Source of the DNA: Chloroflexota bacterium
Lineage (GTDB): Bacteria > Chloroflexota > Anaerolineae > Aggregatilineales > Phototrophicaceae
Assembly (NCBI GenBank): GCA_028873975.1
Contig: JAPPMO010000064.1
Span: 1-32,222, forward strand
Length of the DNA stretch: 32,222 bases
Direction of reading: 5' to 3'
Below the pieces are notes generated by a model. The model had not been told where the DNA came from. It saw only the letters and a program-made list of their open reading frames with translations, and ran no database searches. Positions 23,130 to 32,022 of the stretch are shown here, piece after piece; positions within the stretch are counted from its first letter, which is position 1, and each line of letters begins with the position of its first letter. The position numbers were made by a program, and so were the translations under genes.

Positions 23130-23693
23130 TTAGATGTGATTGCCGATCGGCGCTTGCGCGGGCCTGTCAAAATTAATCGGTTCGCGATTGACTTCCGGAC
23201 GCGGGACAGGAATAGCTTGCTTTTCGGGTTCAATCTCCACTGCCACGGATTCTTCGTATTGCATCAAGTGGATGCCATTGCGGATTTCTTCCAGGCTACT
23301 GGCAAACTGATGTTCAAGCTGATTAAGTTGATCGAGAACGTAGGCGTCAGCTTCGTCCGTGATTTTCGTAGCCTCTATCTTGGCTTGTTCGATCACGTAC
23401 TCGGCGCGAACTTTCGCTTGTTTCACCATCTCGTGCTGATCAATCAAATCTTCGCTGTGCTGCCGCGCCTGTTGAACAATCCTCGCGGCTTCCTCGTTGG
23501 CTTGCGCCAAGACTCGGTCGCGCTGCTGGGTCACATGCGCTGCTTTTTCGATTTCTTCCGGAATCGATATCCGCATTTGGTCGATAATCTCGAGGGCGCG
23601 TTCTTCGTCAACCATAGTGTACCTGGTGCCAAAAAGATGACGCCCTTCATCAATCAGGTCTTCCAAGCGATCCACAAGATGTTGAATGTCCAT
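23130..23693 (-). CDS. DivIVA-like / ATP-synthase-b-like coiled-coil protein
   Basis: This 187-residue protein is dominated by a long, highly charged coiled coil (about residues 45-140), with Ala/Glu/Gln-rich heptads such as RVLAQANEEAARIVQQARQHSEDLID, and a Pro-rich tail. It has no membrane span or signal peptide. It resembles the DivIVA/SepF-neighbour type proteins often found beside coaD in Chloroflexota. The function could be septum- or pole-linked scaffolding, but this is not shown by the sequence. The ATG 23693 start is chosen because GGAGG lies 8 nt before it. The GTG at 23708 would put that Shine-Dalgarno inside the gene. It is the last gene of the operon, 49 bp after coaD. Confidence 0.75.
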   Translation of the reverse strand: MDIQHLVDRLEDLIDEGRHLFGTRYTMVDEERALEIIDQMRISIPEEIEKAAHVTQQRDRVLAQANEEAARIVQQARQHSEDLIDQHEMVKQAKVRAEYVIEQAKIEATKITDEADAYVLDQLNQLEHQFASSLEEIRNGIHLMQYEESVAVEIEPEKQAIPVPRPEVNREPINFDRPAQAPIGNHI

Positions 23694-23742
23694 CAGCTTC
23701 CTCCCCACTGAAAGTTAATGACTGTGTTCTTTAAGAAATGCG

Positions 23743-24231
23743 TTAGCTGAACTTCTCTTTGAGCGCGCGTTCAATCGTTGGCGGCACCATCGAGCTGACA
23801 TCACCCCCCAATTCCGCAATTTCTCGAATTGTGCTCGAGCTAATGTGTATGAATTGCTCATCCGACAAGATGGCGATTGTTTCCAATTCCGGCGCCAATT
23901 TTCGATTTGCCATACCCATGCGAAACTCGAACTCGAAATCCCCAAATACTCTTAATCCACGTATTAAGGCAATCGCGCCTATCGATTGCGCGTAATTGAC
24001 GGTAAGCGTACTGTATTGCGTTACTGAGATATTCGGATAGTCCTGGAATACATCCCGCGCAAGTTCAACGCGCTCCTTAATGTTAAACAGTACCGATTTG
24101 CTCTTGGGATTGGCATAGATCGCGACAATGATTTGCTCAAAGAACCGGGACGCTCGAATCGCGACATCAATATGTCCATAATGTATTGGGTCCAGTGAGG
24201 CTGGATATACTGCGATACCCTTTCCCGACAT
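23743..24231 (-). CDS. coaD: Phosphopantetheine adenylyltransferase
   Basis: This 162-residue enzyme transfers AMP from ATP to 4'-phosphopantetheine, the penultimate step of coenzyme A synthesis. The nucleotidyltransferase motif is YPASLDPIHYGHID (9-22), with the H-x-G-H pair His17/His20. The usual form is YPGSFDPxTxGH, so Gly, Phe and Thr are replaced by Ala, Leu and His. The second signature ISSSTIRE (129-136) and the middle LIRGLRVFGDFEFEF are intact. The length is typical. The gene lies in the housekeeping operon between the FkbM methyltransferase (116-bp gap) and the DivIVA-like gene. Such gaps may hold an internal promoter. A TATAAT is seen on the minus strand near 24330 without a matching -35. 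Confidence 0.93.
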   Translation of the reverse strand: MSGKGIAVYPASLDPIHYGHIDVAIRASRFFEQIIVAIYANPKSKSVLFNIKERVELARDVFQDYPNISVTQYSTLTVNYAQSIGAIALIRGLRVFGDFEFEFRMGMANRKLAPELETIAILSDEQFIHISSSTIREIAELGGDVSSMVPPTIERALKEKFS

Positions 24232-24347
24232 CTAGCTGCTCCTACGGCACGACATGATTCTAATGGGATTCAAAAAAGCGCGCCAACAGAATTGACATAA
24301 AATCCGCCTCAATCAAGCATTTCGGGGGATTATAACCCAAAAACAAC

Positions 24348-25160
24348 CTAGTGAGAGTTGATGCGGTTGTTTTTCGCGTAAAGGAAACCGATGGTGTCAT
24401 GCGCTGGATTGCCCGCTGTGGTCACGGTGAAACCTTTGGCGCGCAAAAGATTGCAGAGATCTTCGTGCCTGTATTCGGTGAGGTGGTTATGGTACTCCAT
24501 GCAGATACGATTGATCGATGCCAGCGAAGCGTCGTCCGCATTGAAGAAGATGTCGTATTCCGCGCCTTCACAATCTACTTTCATGAAATCTATCAGGTCT
24601 TTGCCGCTGCGCCGAATGACCTCGGACAAAGGAATGGTGGCTACCTCTTTTGCCGTGTGAACGCTATCCCCGACGGTATGGTACATGACTGGGTGGGGAG
24701 CGCTTGTGTCCATGTGGCCCAAGCCAAAATCAGCGCCGACAGCTTCCGGGTAGCAAATCACGTTGTCCACGCTGTTTAGCTGCAGGTTCTCGCGCAATAG
24801 TTGTCGCGACCCTGCAAAGGGTTCATAGACCTGTATAGAGCTGCCGTCGGTCTGCGCGGCCAAAACGGCGAAATCCCCGATTCCGCCGCCGATATCCACG
24901 ATCGTCCAGCCGGGTTGCAAACCGGCGCCATGCTTTTCGTAGTCGCGGTCGAGGCAGGTCTCTTTGGCAATCCAGATGTCCATTCTGGAACGCACGTTAA
25001 ACCTCAACTTGCCCTTGACTTCAATCGTGAATACCGAGTTTTCCAGCCCCAGGAAACTTGCGATAATCTTTGTTCGAGGCGACATGCCCAGCAGGATGGT
25101 GAATATCGAGCGTAGGTAATACGCGTACCTTGATATGTACAAACGCGTTTTGCGCAGCAA
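24348..25160 (-). CDS. FkbM-family SAM-dependent methyltransferase
   Basis: This 270-residue protein has the methyltransferase motif I VDIGGGIGDF at 88-97 and the FkbM hallmark DFMKVDCEGAEYDIF in the middle, which distinguishes it from RNA methylases. FkbM proteins O-methylate glycans, polyketides or other small molecules. The start is TTG 25160, supported by GGAGG about 10 nt upstream. The next ATG would remove 25 residues. It follows recG with a 15-bp gap and so sits in the operon. In many bacteria the gene between recG and coaD is rsmD (16S rRNA m2G966 methyltransferase). Here that slot holds an unrelated methyltransferase. The N-terminal hydrophobic stretch (about 8-25) may be membrane-associated. 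Confidence 0.88.
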   Translation of the reverse strand: MLRKTRLYISRYAYYLRSIFTILLGMSPRTKIIASFLGLENSVFTIEVKGKLRFNVRSRMDIWIAKETCLDRDYEKHGAGLQPGWTIVDIGGGIGDFAVLAAQTDGSSIQVYEPFAGSRQLLRENLQLNSVDNVICYPEAVGADFGLGHMDTSAPHPVMYHTVGDSVHTAKEVATIPLSEVIRRSGKDLIDFMKVDCEGAEYDIFFNADDASLASINRICMEYHNHLTEYRHEDLCNLLRAKGFTVTTAGNPAHDTIGFLYAKNNRINSH

Positions 25161-25175
25161 GATTTCAGAGCCTCC

Positions 25176-27866
25176 TCAGCTCAATTCGCTTTGCTCAGTG
25201 TAAAGCTGGCTGATACGGCGGGCCAGCAACTGATGCTCCGGCAATGTCAGCGACGGGTCTTCTTCGTAAATCGTTCGCGCCTCGCGCTGCGCCAACTGGA
25301 CCAGCTCCGGCGAAAACTTTTGCAAGGATTGCAAAACATCCTTGCCGCTCTGCCGCCAGCCTAGCAAGTCGCCTTCGCCCCGCAATTGCCAATCCAGTTC
25401 CGCCAGTTCAAAACCGTCGTTGCTTTGCGCCATCGCGACCAGGCGTCTTTCCGCAACGGAGAGCAGATCCGCTGGCGCCTCGCCCTCGAGCAGGTCGTGA
25501 ACCCGATCCATATTGATGCTCGACGACCGGTCCGGGATCAAAAAGCAATGTGACTGGTGTTCCCCGCGTCCGACCCGGCCGCGGAATTGATGCAATTGCG
25601 CCAAGCCAAAACGATTGGCGCCATCAATGACAATGACCGAGGCATTGGGAATGTCGACGCCGACTTCCGCTACCGATGTGGTGACCATCACATCATGTTG
25701 GCCCGCGCTGAATTCCGACATGAGGCGATCTTTTTCGGCGGCACTCATTCGCCCGTGCAAGAGGCAGACGCGATAGCGGAAAAACACCTTTTGCAGGCTT
25801 TCAAATGCTTCGGTTGCGGAGGCAGTTTCGACTGACTCGGATTCTTCGACCAGGGGATGCACGAAAAATGCTTGCCGCCCCTGTTCCAACTGTGCTAGCA
25901 CAAAACCGTTCAGACGTTCCCGCGCAACCGGGTCGATGATTTTGGTCTTGACGGGTCGCCTGCCTGGCGGTTTTTCCCGGATGATCGTCAAATCCAGATC
26001 AGCGAAGACCGTCAATGATAGCGTTCTGGGAATCGGCGTCGCGCTCATCACCAGCAGGTGAGGATTGCCGCCCTTGCTCCGCAGCTTCGCCCGCTGGTCA
26101 ACGCCAAAGCGGTGCTGCTCGTCAATCACCGCGATCCCCAATTCTTTGAAGTCAAAGCCTTCCTGGATCAGGGAATGCGTGCCGACAACAATATCGATTG
26201 ATCCGTCGCTTGCGCCGCGATATATTGATTCGCGTTCTGAATTGCTAAGGGCGCTGGTGAACAAGGCAACTACTGGCCGATGCGGTCCGGGAAAGGCGGC
26301 TGCCGCATCGGCTAACTTGCGGAAATGCTGCTCGGCCAAGATGCCGGTTGGCGCCATGAAAGCCGCCTGCTTTTCCTTCCCTAGAGCAATCGCCATCGCG
26401 GCCATCGCGATGGCGGTTTTGCCGGAGCCGACATCACCCTGTATGAGCCGGTTCATCGGCAGGGTCTTTTCCATGTCCGCGCGTATGTCCGCGATAGCGG
26501 CATGTTGGTCCGCTGTCAGTTCAAACTCGAAAGCTTTCTTGATGAAATCTGTCAAGACCTCGTCGGATACTGGCAGCGCGGCGATCTGCGCCGACTGCCA
26601 TTTTCGGCGGTTGCCAAGCACGGCGAGTTGCAGCATCAGCAGCTCGTCAAATGCTAACCGTCGCTTGGCATGGCGCAGGTGATCCCGGCCGGTGGGAAAA
26701 TGCCTCTGGCGCATAGCCCAGCCCAAATCCGCCAATTCCGCGCGATCCAGGACAGATTGCGGTATGGGGTCAGGCAAGCTGCCAGCCCAATCCGCGCTGA
26801 GCGCCTTCATGGTATTCCGAAACAGCCGCGGTCGCATGCCTTTGCCGAGCCGGTATACAGGCACAATGCCGACCATCTGCAGGTTCTCCAGGTCGGCGGG
26901 CTCCCATTCGGGGTTCGACATTTGCAGGCGATCCCGGTATTTGCTCACCTTGCCGTTGAGTACGATTTGCTTGCCGGGCTGTATTCGGCCGGAGAGATAA
27001 TGCTGGCCAAAGAAGCGAATCGAGAGCGCGCCAGTGCCGTCAGTCACCCGCGCCAGGAAATCCTGTCGCTGGTTTGCGCCGATTGCCGACGCCGCATGTG
27101 AGACTGTCGCGACGATCGTCGTCGTTTCATTTTCTTTCAGGTCGCGGATACATTTGAGCTCGGTGTAATCCAGGTAGTCCCGCGGGAAATGAAAGAGCAA
27201 TTGGCCAATGGTATGCAGATCTAACTGCTTGAGGGATTCAGCGAATTTGGCGCCGATGCCTTTCACATCTGTCGTTGGCGCGGCGAGCGCGTCATAGAGA
27301 GCTAGCGCCTCCTCGAAACTCCAGTCGGGGCGCGGTATCCTTGGCGGGCGCTCCAAACGCGGCAGCGGCTTGATGTCCAACTCCCTGCTCTGGGGTCCGC
27401 CTGTATAGTCTTCGTCCCAAGTCGCATCGTCATCTCGAAAGTCCTGCTTTTGCGAGGACGCCCCAGCCTTTCGCGACCGCTGCGGCTTTGCCTGCCGCCG
27501 GTCCGAGTGATCGCGTCCGCGTCGGTCCCGCGGCTCGCGCGGCTTGTCCGCAGCCATTTTTTCCGTCCAAGTCCGTAATCTGTCGCTGTATTCCGGTGGC
27601 GGCGGGGCGCGGTTGGTAATGCGATCCAGTATGTAACTTAACCTGTCCTTGCGCTTGTCTTCCGACTCAATATCCTGATAGTCCTTGAGGCAATCCATGA
27701 TCTCGTCAATGAGTATCTGATGCGCTGGTTTACGCGCTTGCCGTCGCGCTTCGGGCTCCCAATTCCTGCAATAGTCGCTCAAGCCCCCGACTACGGCCGT
27801 ATCCTTGCCACCCTTTTCGTGTTCCAACTTCAAGATCTTGACCAGTTTTTCCAGTGCGGAAGGCAT
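25176..27866 (-). CDS. recG: ATP-dependent DNA helicase RecG with N-terminal extension
   Basis: This 896-residue superfamily-2 helicase reverses stalled replication forks and processes Holliday junctions. The wedge domain starts near residue 198 (VKGIGAKFAESLKQLDLHTIGQLLFHFPRDYLDY), followed by Walker A GDVGSGKT (477-484), the DEQH box (582-585), MSATPIPRT, and the QFRGRVGRGEHQSHCFL motif VI. The first about 195 residues are extra compared with the standard roughly 690-residue RecG. They comprise a helical part (1-100), a highly basic and acidic linker (105-160, e.g. PREPRDRRGRDHSDRR), and a Pro-rich junction. Similar extensions occur in Chloroflexota RecG. ATG 27866 with GGAGAA upstream lies 3 nt after the DegV stop, so translation is coupled. 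Confidence 0.95.
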   Translation of the reverse strand: MPSALEKLVKILKLEHEKGGKDTAVVGGLSDYCRNWEPEARRQARKPAHQILIDEIMDCLKDYQDIESEDKRKDRLSYILDRITNRAPPPPEYSDRLRTWTEKMAADKPREPRDRRGRDHSDRRQAKPQRSRKAGASSQKQDFRDDDATWDEDYTGGPQSRELDIKPLPRLERPPRIPRPDWSFEEALALYDALAAPTTDVKGIGAKFAESLKQLDLHTIGQLLFHFPRDYLDYTELKCIRDLKENETTTIVATVSHAASAIGANQRQDFLARVTDGTGALSIRFFGQHYLSGRIQPGKQIVLNGKVSKYRDRLQMSNPEWEPADLENLQMVGIVPVYRLGKGMRPRLFRNTMKALSADWAGSLPDPIPQSVLDRAELADLGWAMRQRHFPTGRDHLRHAKRRLAFDELLMLQLAVLGNRRKWQSAQIAALPVSDEVLTDFIKKAFEFELTADQHAAIADIRADMEKTLPMNRLIQGDVGSGKTAIAMAAMAIALGKEKQAAFMAPTGILAEQHFRKLADAAAAFPGPHRPVVALFTSALSNSERESIYRGASDGSIDIVVGTHSLIQEGFDFKELGIAVIDEQHRFGVDQRAKLRSKGGNPHLLVMSATPIPRTLSLTVFADLDLTIIREKPPGRRPVKTKIIDPVARERLNGFVLAQLEQGRQAFFVHPLVEESESVETASATEAFESLQKVFFRYRVCLLHGRMSAAEKDRLMSEFSAGQHDVMVTTSVAEVGVDIPNASVIVIDGANRFGLAQLHQFRGRVGRGEHQSHCFLIPDRSSSINMDRVHDLLEGEAPADLLSVAERRLVAMAQSNDGFELAELDWQLRGEGDLLGWRQSGKDVLQSLQKFSPELVQLAQREARTIYEEDPSLTLPEHQLLARRISQLYTEQSELS

Positions 27867-27869
27867 GTA

Positions 27870-28727
27870 CTAATTTCTCCAGTCTTGTTTCAAGGTCGCC
27901 ACGCCGATCGAACCAGGTCCAATATGCGCGCCTAAAGTCGGGCATACTTCAATGATATGCGTTTCCTGTGGCGCAATCTCTCGGATAGAATCCAAAAAAC
28001 GTTCGGCGCCGACACGATTGTCGATGTGCAAGATCGCGAGACGGTCCAAGGGCGCCTGATCTTGCGTGAGCGCCTTTAGCTTTGCTTCAGCGCGAGACCA
28101 GGTTCGCGAACGCGCCAGCGAGGTGATATCGCCGTCGGCGACGCGGACAATCGGCTTGATCTTGAGCAATGTTCCGATACCGGCGACAAGCGAGTTCACG
28201 CGGCCGCTCCGCTGCAAGTATTGCATCGTATCGATAATGGCGTAAACCTCGGTATGCTGGCGCACCCGTTCAATCGCTTCCAGTATGTCATCCAAGGACG
28301 CGCCCTCGACAGCTAATTCGGCGGCAGCCCAAACCTGGAATCCGATTCCGAATGTCAGCTGCAAGCTGTCCACCAGTGTTACCCGTCCCTCGTCTACAGC
28401 GCGCGCGCCCAAGCGCATGGTATTGAGCACGCCGCTCAGCCTCTCCGGCACATGGATCGACACGATTTTTCCCGCGCCATCGTTTAGCATGTCCCGGTAG
28501 AATGCCTCCGCTTCTCCCGGGGATGGAGCGGAGGTTGTAGGCTGCGCCCTCATGGAGGGCAGTTGGCGATAGAAGGCTTGGCGATCGAGCCTCGCGCCGT
28601 CATCGGGAATGCTCTGGTCGTCGATATTGACATACGTCGGAATGATCCGGATATCCAAATTATTGACGATCTCTGCCGGCAAGTCGCAGACGCTGTCGGC
28701 GGCAACTTGAATCCGCTTAAAAGTCAT
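27870..28727 (-). CDS. fakB: DegV family protein, probable fatty-acid-binding FakB
   Basis: This 285-residue DegV-fold protein binds a fatty acid and presents its carboxylate to FakA for phosphorylation. The ligand motifs are typical: TTSAPSPGE at 64-72, the VPERLSGVLNT loop at 93-103 (LSG contacts the carboxylate), and LGAHIGPGSIGV with the conserved His near the C-terminus. The length is standard. It starts within the previous DegV gene (11-nt overlap) and ends 3 nt before recG. It is the second DegV gene behind fakA. Its intact motifs make it the more likely true FakB of the pair. Confidence 0.9.
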   Translation of the reverse strand: MTFKRIQVAADSVCDLPAEIVNNLDIRIIPTYVNIDDQSIPDDGARLDRQAFYRQLPSMRAQPTTSAPSPGEAEAFYRDMLNDGAGKIVSIHVPERLSGVLNTMRLGARAVDEGRVTLVDSLQLTFGIGFQVWAAAELAVEGASLDDILEAIERVRQHTEVYAIIDTMQYLQRSGRVNSLVAGIGTLLKIKPIVRVADGDITSLARSRTWSRAEAKLKALTQDQAPLDRLAILHIDNRVGAERFLDSIREIAPQETHIIEVCPTLGAHIGPGSIGVATLKQDWRN

Positions 28728-29592
28728 AGTCCAAATCGTCCGTTTCTTTCTCCAATACCGCCACGCCTATCGCGCTTGGACCGAGCCAGGTTGCCATAGT
28801 TGTACTGTACATGGTGAAGGGAAAATGCTGCCCCGGGAATTCCAGAGCCAAACGATCCTGCATGATGCGGGTCTCTTCACTGATTTGGTTCTGGTGCTGC
28901 AACATCACTGCGTCGTCTAATTCATTAAATTCTACCAAGAACTCGACCAGTCGTTCGATGATCTGCATTTGGTTGCGGACCTTTTCAATGACGATGATCC
29001 GGCCGTCTTCCAGGCTGACAAATGGCTTGATGCCCATGTGCGCGCACAAGATCGCATGAGAGGGCTTCATGATCCGGTTAAAGCGCAGATAATCCAGGTT
29101 GTGTATGCAATAGACTGAATAAACGCGGTTGACCGCCGTACGCACCGCCTGAATCGCCTCTTCAACCCCAAGCTTGTCGTGAGCGGCTCGCGCTGCGACG
29201 CGCACCAGCATGCCTTGGCCCGCGCAGAGGCTTTGCGAATCAATAACCGCGATCTCGCAGTCGTTTCCAACCTGCTGCGCAGCCAAGCGGCCGTTTTGCC
29301 AGCTCTGGCTCAAATCCCGCGACGGATGAATGGAAATGATCACATCGTAAAAATGCGAGAGCCGGGCGTACAGTTCGGCATAATCGTTTTCCGACGGCGG
29401 AATGACGGTCGGCGTCGCTGCGAGTTTTCCCAGAAGTTCAAAAGCCTGCTCACTTTCCAGGTCGATATCTTCTTGATAGCGAACCCCCTCGATTTCAATT
29501 TGATTGGGCAAGATCGTAACCGGATAGTGTTTTATCAGGCGCGGATTGGAAAAAGTCGCGCCGCTATCGGTGACTATATGGATTCGAGGCAT
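28717..29592 (-). CDS. DegV family protein with divergent ligand motifs
   Basis: This 291-residue DegV-fold protein opens with MPRIHIVTDSGATF, the canonical DegV strand. Several ligand residues differ from FakB: the TSQPS-type motif reads TVIPPSEND, the loop expected as LSGTYxS reads DLSQSWQN, and the late H-x-GPG motif reads TWLGPSAIG without the His. It may therefore bind a different acyl chain, bind weakly, or regulate FakA. I use ATG 29592, which shares one base with the fakA stop (TGATG). A GTG one codon earlier is the alternative. It lies between fakA and the more canonical DegV gene, so all three are probably co-translated. Confidence 0.88.
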   Translation of the reverse strand: MPRIHIVTDSGATFSNPRLIKHYPVTILPNQIEIEGVRYQEDIDLESEQAFELLGKLAATPTVIPPSENDYAELYARLSHFYDVIISIHPSRDLSQSWQNGRLAAQQVGNDCEIAVIDSQSLCAGQGMLVRVAARAAHDKLGVEEAIQAVRTAVNRVYSVYCIHNLDYLRFNRIMKPSHAILCAHMGIKPFVSLEDGRIIVIEKVRNQMQIIERLVEFLVEFNELDDAVMLQHQNQISEETRIMQDRLALEFPGQHFPFTMYSTTMATWLGPSAIGVAVLEKETDDLDYDF

Positions 29593-31259
29593 CACTCAAG
29601 GCCGATCAAAAACGGGTAAAGATCTTGTCCGCCGTAGACCAGATCAAATTCTAATTCCGAATAGGTAAATGATAAACGCTCAATCAATTTCTTGGCCTCT
29701 CGCTCTTGGATGTCGTCGCCATAATACAAGGTAACCAGCTCATGTTCGGCCTTTAGGACTTTCGCCAAGGCATCAAGCATGGATGCCTCGATTGTGGCGC
29801 CGGCAACCAGAATCTGGCCGTCGCCGGTAGCGAGGAAGTCGCCACAGCGTATTGCCAAGCCGCCAAGACGAGAATCTCTGGTTGCCCGCGCGATCTCTAT
29901 CGAACAGACTTGCTGGGCTGCTGCTCTCATTTCGCTGAGCGCCGAGTCCAAACCACCGCTGACGTCTTCACCGCTGTCTTCAAATGAACGCAGGGCGATC
30001 AGAGCGCTAATCCCTTGGATGACGGACGTCGTGGGCAGGACATCGACGCGCCTCTCAGCGGCGTTTTCAGCTGCTTGTCTGGCGGTCAGGATGATATTGC
30101 GATTGTTTGGCAAGATGAACAGGCTCGCAGCGTTTACGCTATCTATTGAAACCAGGAAATCTTCCACGCTGGGATTTCTGCCCTGGCCGCCGGGGATGAC
30201 CGCTTCACATCCCAGATCCTCAAAGACCGCCCTTAATCCGTCCCCCGGAGCCACGGCGATCATGCCGTAAGCCTCTCGCGCCTGGTGTTTCGGCGTCGCC
30301 GCAAATGATGTCTCTCGCCGCGGTCTTCGCTGGAATTGCAATTCCATGTTTTCGACGACGATGTCATCCAGTGTTGCGCCGGATTGAACCGCATAGTCAA
30401 TGGGTAGGGCGGGGTTGTCCACATGTATATGGACCTTGACCGCGGAGTCGTCGCCGACCACCAGCAGAGACCAGCCCACTTGTCCCAGGTCTTGACGGAT
30501 TTGAGCGATATTCAAGCCCTTGCCCAGCATGAGAAACTGCACATCGTAGCCGTAGGAAGCGTCGCTGGACGAATCCATCAAGGCGCCCGGGCCCGCCGCA
30601 ACGGGAGATTCCGCTTTCCCCGGGAAATCGAATTTGCCGTCGCTGGACGCGAGTCCTTCCAGGAACAAGACCAAACCCAAGGCGCCTGAATCAACGACGC
30701 CGGACTCCTTTAGTATCGGCAACAGCTCCGGCGTTCTACGCAGCGATGCTTGCGCTGCGCGAACCAGAATATCCAGCGCGTCGGGGAGAGCCATTACATC
30801 GTTCGCATGAAGATCCAGCGTTTCCGCCGCTTCCCGCGCGACGGTGAGGATAGTGCCTTCCACCGGGCTTGTTACAGCTTCATAGGCAAATTGCGCCGCG
30901 CGCTTGCAAGCAAGGGCGAATTGAGGCGTATCCAGCGCTTCAGCCGTCTGCAGTTGCTCGGCGAATCCCTTTAGCAACTGCGAAAGGATTGTGCCGCTGT
31001 TTCCGCGGGCGCCCATTAACGCGCCATAGGCGAATCGCCGGGATACTTCCGCAACGTCCGAATCGTCGAGATGCGATATTTCGCTGTAAGCGCGCTGCAG
31101 TGTGTGGTACATGTTTATCCCCGTGTCGCCGTCAGGGACCGGAAAGACATTCATTTCGTTGATTCGGTCAACGTGCCGGGAAAACTGGGCGATGGCGCTT
31201 GCCAGAGCCAGTTTCAGCGCCTTGCCGTCGACGCTGTTCTTGCCGCGACATGAAGACAT
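29592..31259 (-). CDS. fakA: Fatty acid kinase subunit FakA (DAK2 domain, YloV-like)
   Basis: This 555-residue kinase phosphorylates FakB-bound fatty acids to acyl phosphates, which feed PlsX/PlsY phospholipid synthesis. The N-terminal DAK2/DhaL domain shows NVFPVPDGDTGINM (Mg-binding Asp43 and Asp45) and GARGNSGTILSQ at 83-94. The middle domain (about 225-330) and the C-terminal FakA domain follow, the latter with the TLYYGDD element. The size is normal. ATG 31259 shares one base with the rpe stop, and its own stop runs into the first DegV gene. The two DegV genes behind it strongly support the fatty acid kinase assignment over dihydroxyacetone kinase. Confidence 0.95.
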   Translation of the reverse strand: MSSCRGKNSVDGKALKLALASAIAQFSRHVDRINEMNVFPVPDGDTGINMYHTLQRAYSEISHLDDSDVAEVSRRFAYGALMGARGNSGTILSQLLKGFAEQLQTAEALDTPQFALACKRAAQFAYEAVTSPVEGTILTVAREAAETLDLHANDVMALPDALDILVRAAQASLRRTPELLPILKESGVVDSGALGLVLFLEGLASSDGKFDFPGKAESPVAAGPGALMDSSSDASYGYDVQFLMLGKGLNIAQIRQDLGQVGWSLLVVGDDSAVKVHIHVDNPALPIDYAVQSGATLDDIVVENMELQFQRRPRRETSFAATPKHQAREAYGMIAVAPGDGLRAVFEDLGCEAVIPGGQGRNPSVEDFLVSIDSVNAASLFILPNNRNIILTARQAAENAAERRVDVLPTTSVIQGISALIALRSFEDSGEDVSGGLDSALSEMRAAAQQVCSIEIARATRDSRLGGLAIRCGDFLATGDGQILVAGATIEASMLDALAKVLKAEHELVTLYYGDDIQEREAKKLIERLSFTYSELEFDLVYGGQDLYPFLIGLE

Positions 31260-31939
31260 CAGCTATCAAGACTCGCGATTGCTTGACGCAAATCCTGGAT
31301 GCCGGCGGCGATGCCACCGGCGTACCCGAATACGCTGGCGCCGGCGATCATGACATTTGCTCCCGCTGCTGCAGCCAAGGGGACCGTTTCGCTGTTGATT
31401 CCGCCGTCGACTTCAATGTCGATATTGGACCCGCCCCAGTCAGCCATAGCGCGCAATGAAGCGATCTTGGCGGTCATCGTAGCGATAAACTCTTGACCGC
31501 CGAAGCCCGGATTGACGGTCATCACATTGATGATATCGACCATATCGAGGATCTCGCCTAGCGCGGCCGCCGGCGTATGAGGATTCAGCGCGACGCCGGC
31601 CCGGCAGCCGGCGGATTTGATCTGCCCCAGGACGCGATGCAGGTGCGCGCAAGCCTCCACGTGCACGGTGATGGAATCGGCTCCGCATGCGGCAAACCGT
31701 CCTATAAGGCGCTCCGGCTGGACGGTCATCAAATGTACGTCCAAGGGGATATTCGCGACCTTTTTCACAGCTTCTACCACCAGCGGACCCATGGTGATAT
31801 TGGGCACAAACTGCCCGTCCATCACATCAATATGTATCCAGTCGGCGCCAGCGTCTTGCACCTGCTTCACTTCTTCCCCGAGTCGAGTGAAATCCGCCGA
31901 GAGTATGGAAGGCGCTATCTTGATCGGCTTGTATGTCAT
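31259..31939 (-). CDS. rpe: Ribulose-phosphate 3-epimerase
   Basis: This 226-residue TIM-barrel enzyme interconverts ribulose 5-phosphate and xylulose 5-phosphate in the pentose phosphate pathway. Typical segments are IAPSILSADF (Ser11), WIHIDVMDG with metal ligands His36 and Asp38, LDVHLM (His69), VNPGFGGQEF and the base Asp in DIEVDGGIN. The open frame extends to 31978, but the promoter at 31977-32005 and the normal family N-terminus favour ATG 31939, preceded by a weak GGGG. It is the first gene of the operon that runs to 23130. The position upstream of fakA is common in Gram-positive-type clusters. Confidence 0.95.
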   Translation of the reverse strand: MTYKPIKIAPSILSADFTRLGEEVKQVQDAGADWIHIDVMDGQFVPNITMGPLVVEAVKKVANIPLDVHLMTVQPERLIGRFAACGADSITVHVEACAHLHRVLGQIKSAGCRAGVALNPHTPAAALGEILDMVDIINVMTVNPGFGGQEFIATMTAKIASLRAMADWGGSNIDIEVDGGINSETVPLAAAAGANVMIAGASVFGYAGGIAAGIQDLRQAIASLDS

Positions 31940-31976
31940 ATCGGGACCCCGAATCTTGAGATTGACGCACAATCTC

Positions 31977-32005
31977 ATATTACTGGTTACACAGCCTTAT
32001 TGCAA
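31977..32005 (-). promoter_or_regulatory. Candidate promoter of the rpe-fakA-recG-coaD operon
   Basis: On the minus strand, TTGCAA (32005-32000) is followed after 17 bp by TAATAT (31982-31977). Each hexamer matches consensus at 4 of 6 positions. Transcription would start near 31970, leaving a leader of about 31 nt before ATG 31939. Confidence 0.45.
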
Positions 32006-32022
32006 AAGCGCGGAACCGGGAC

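Noticed and set aside
23091..23711. 206-codon plus-strand frame
   Set aside because: It is antisense to the coiled-coil gene and crosses its terminator, and its Phe/Leu-rich composition mirrors the Glu/Gln-rich coding strand.
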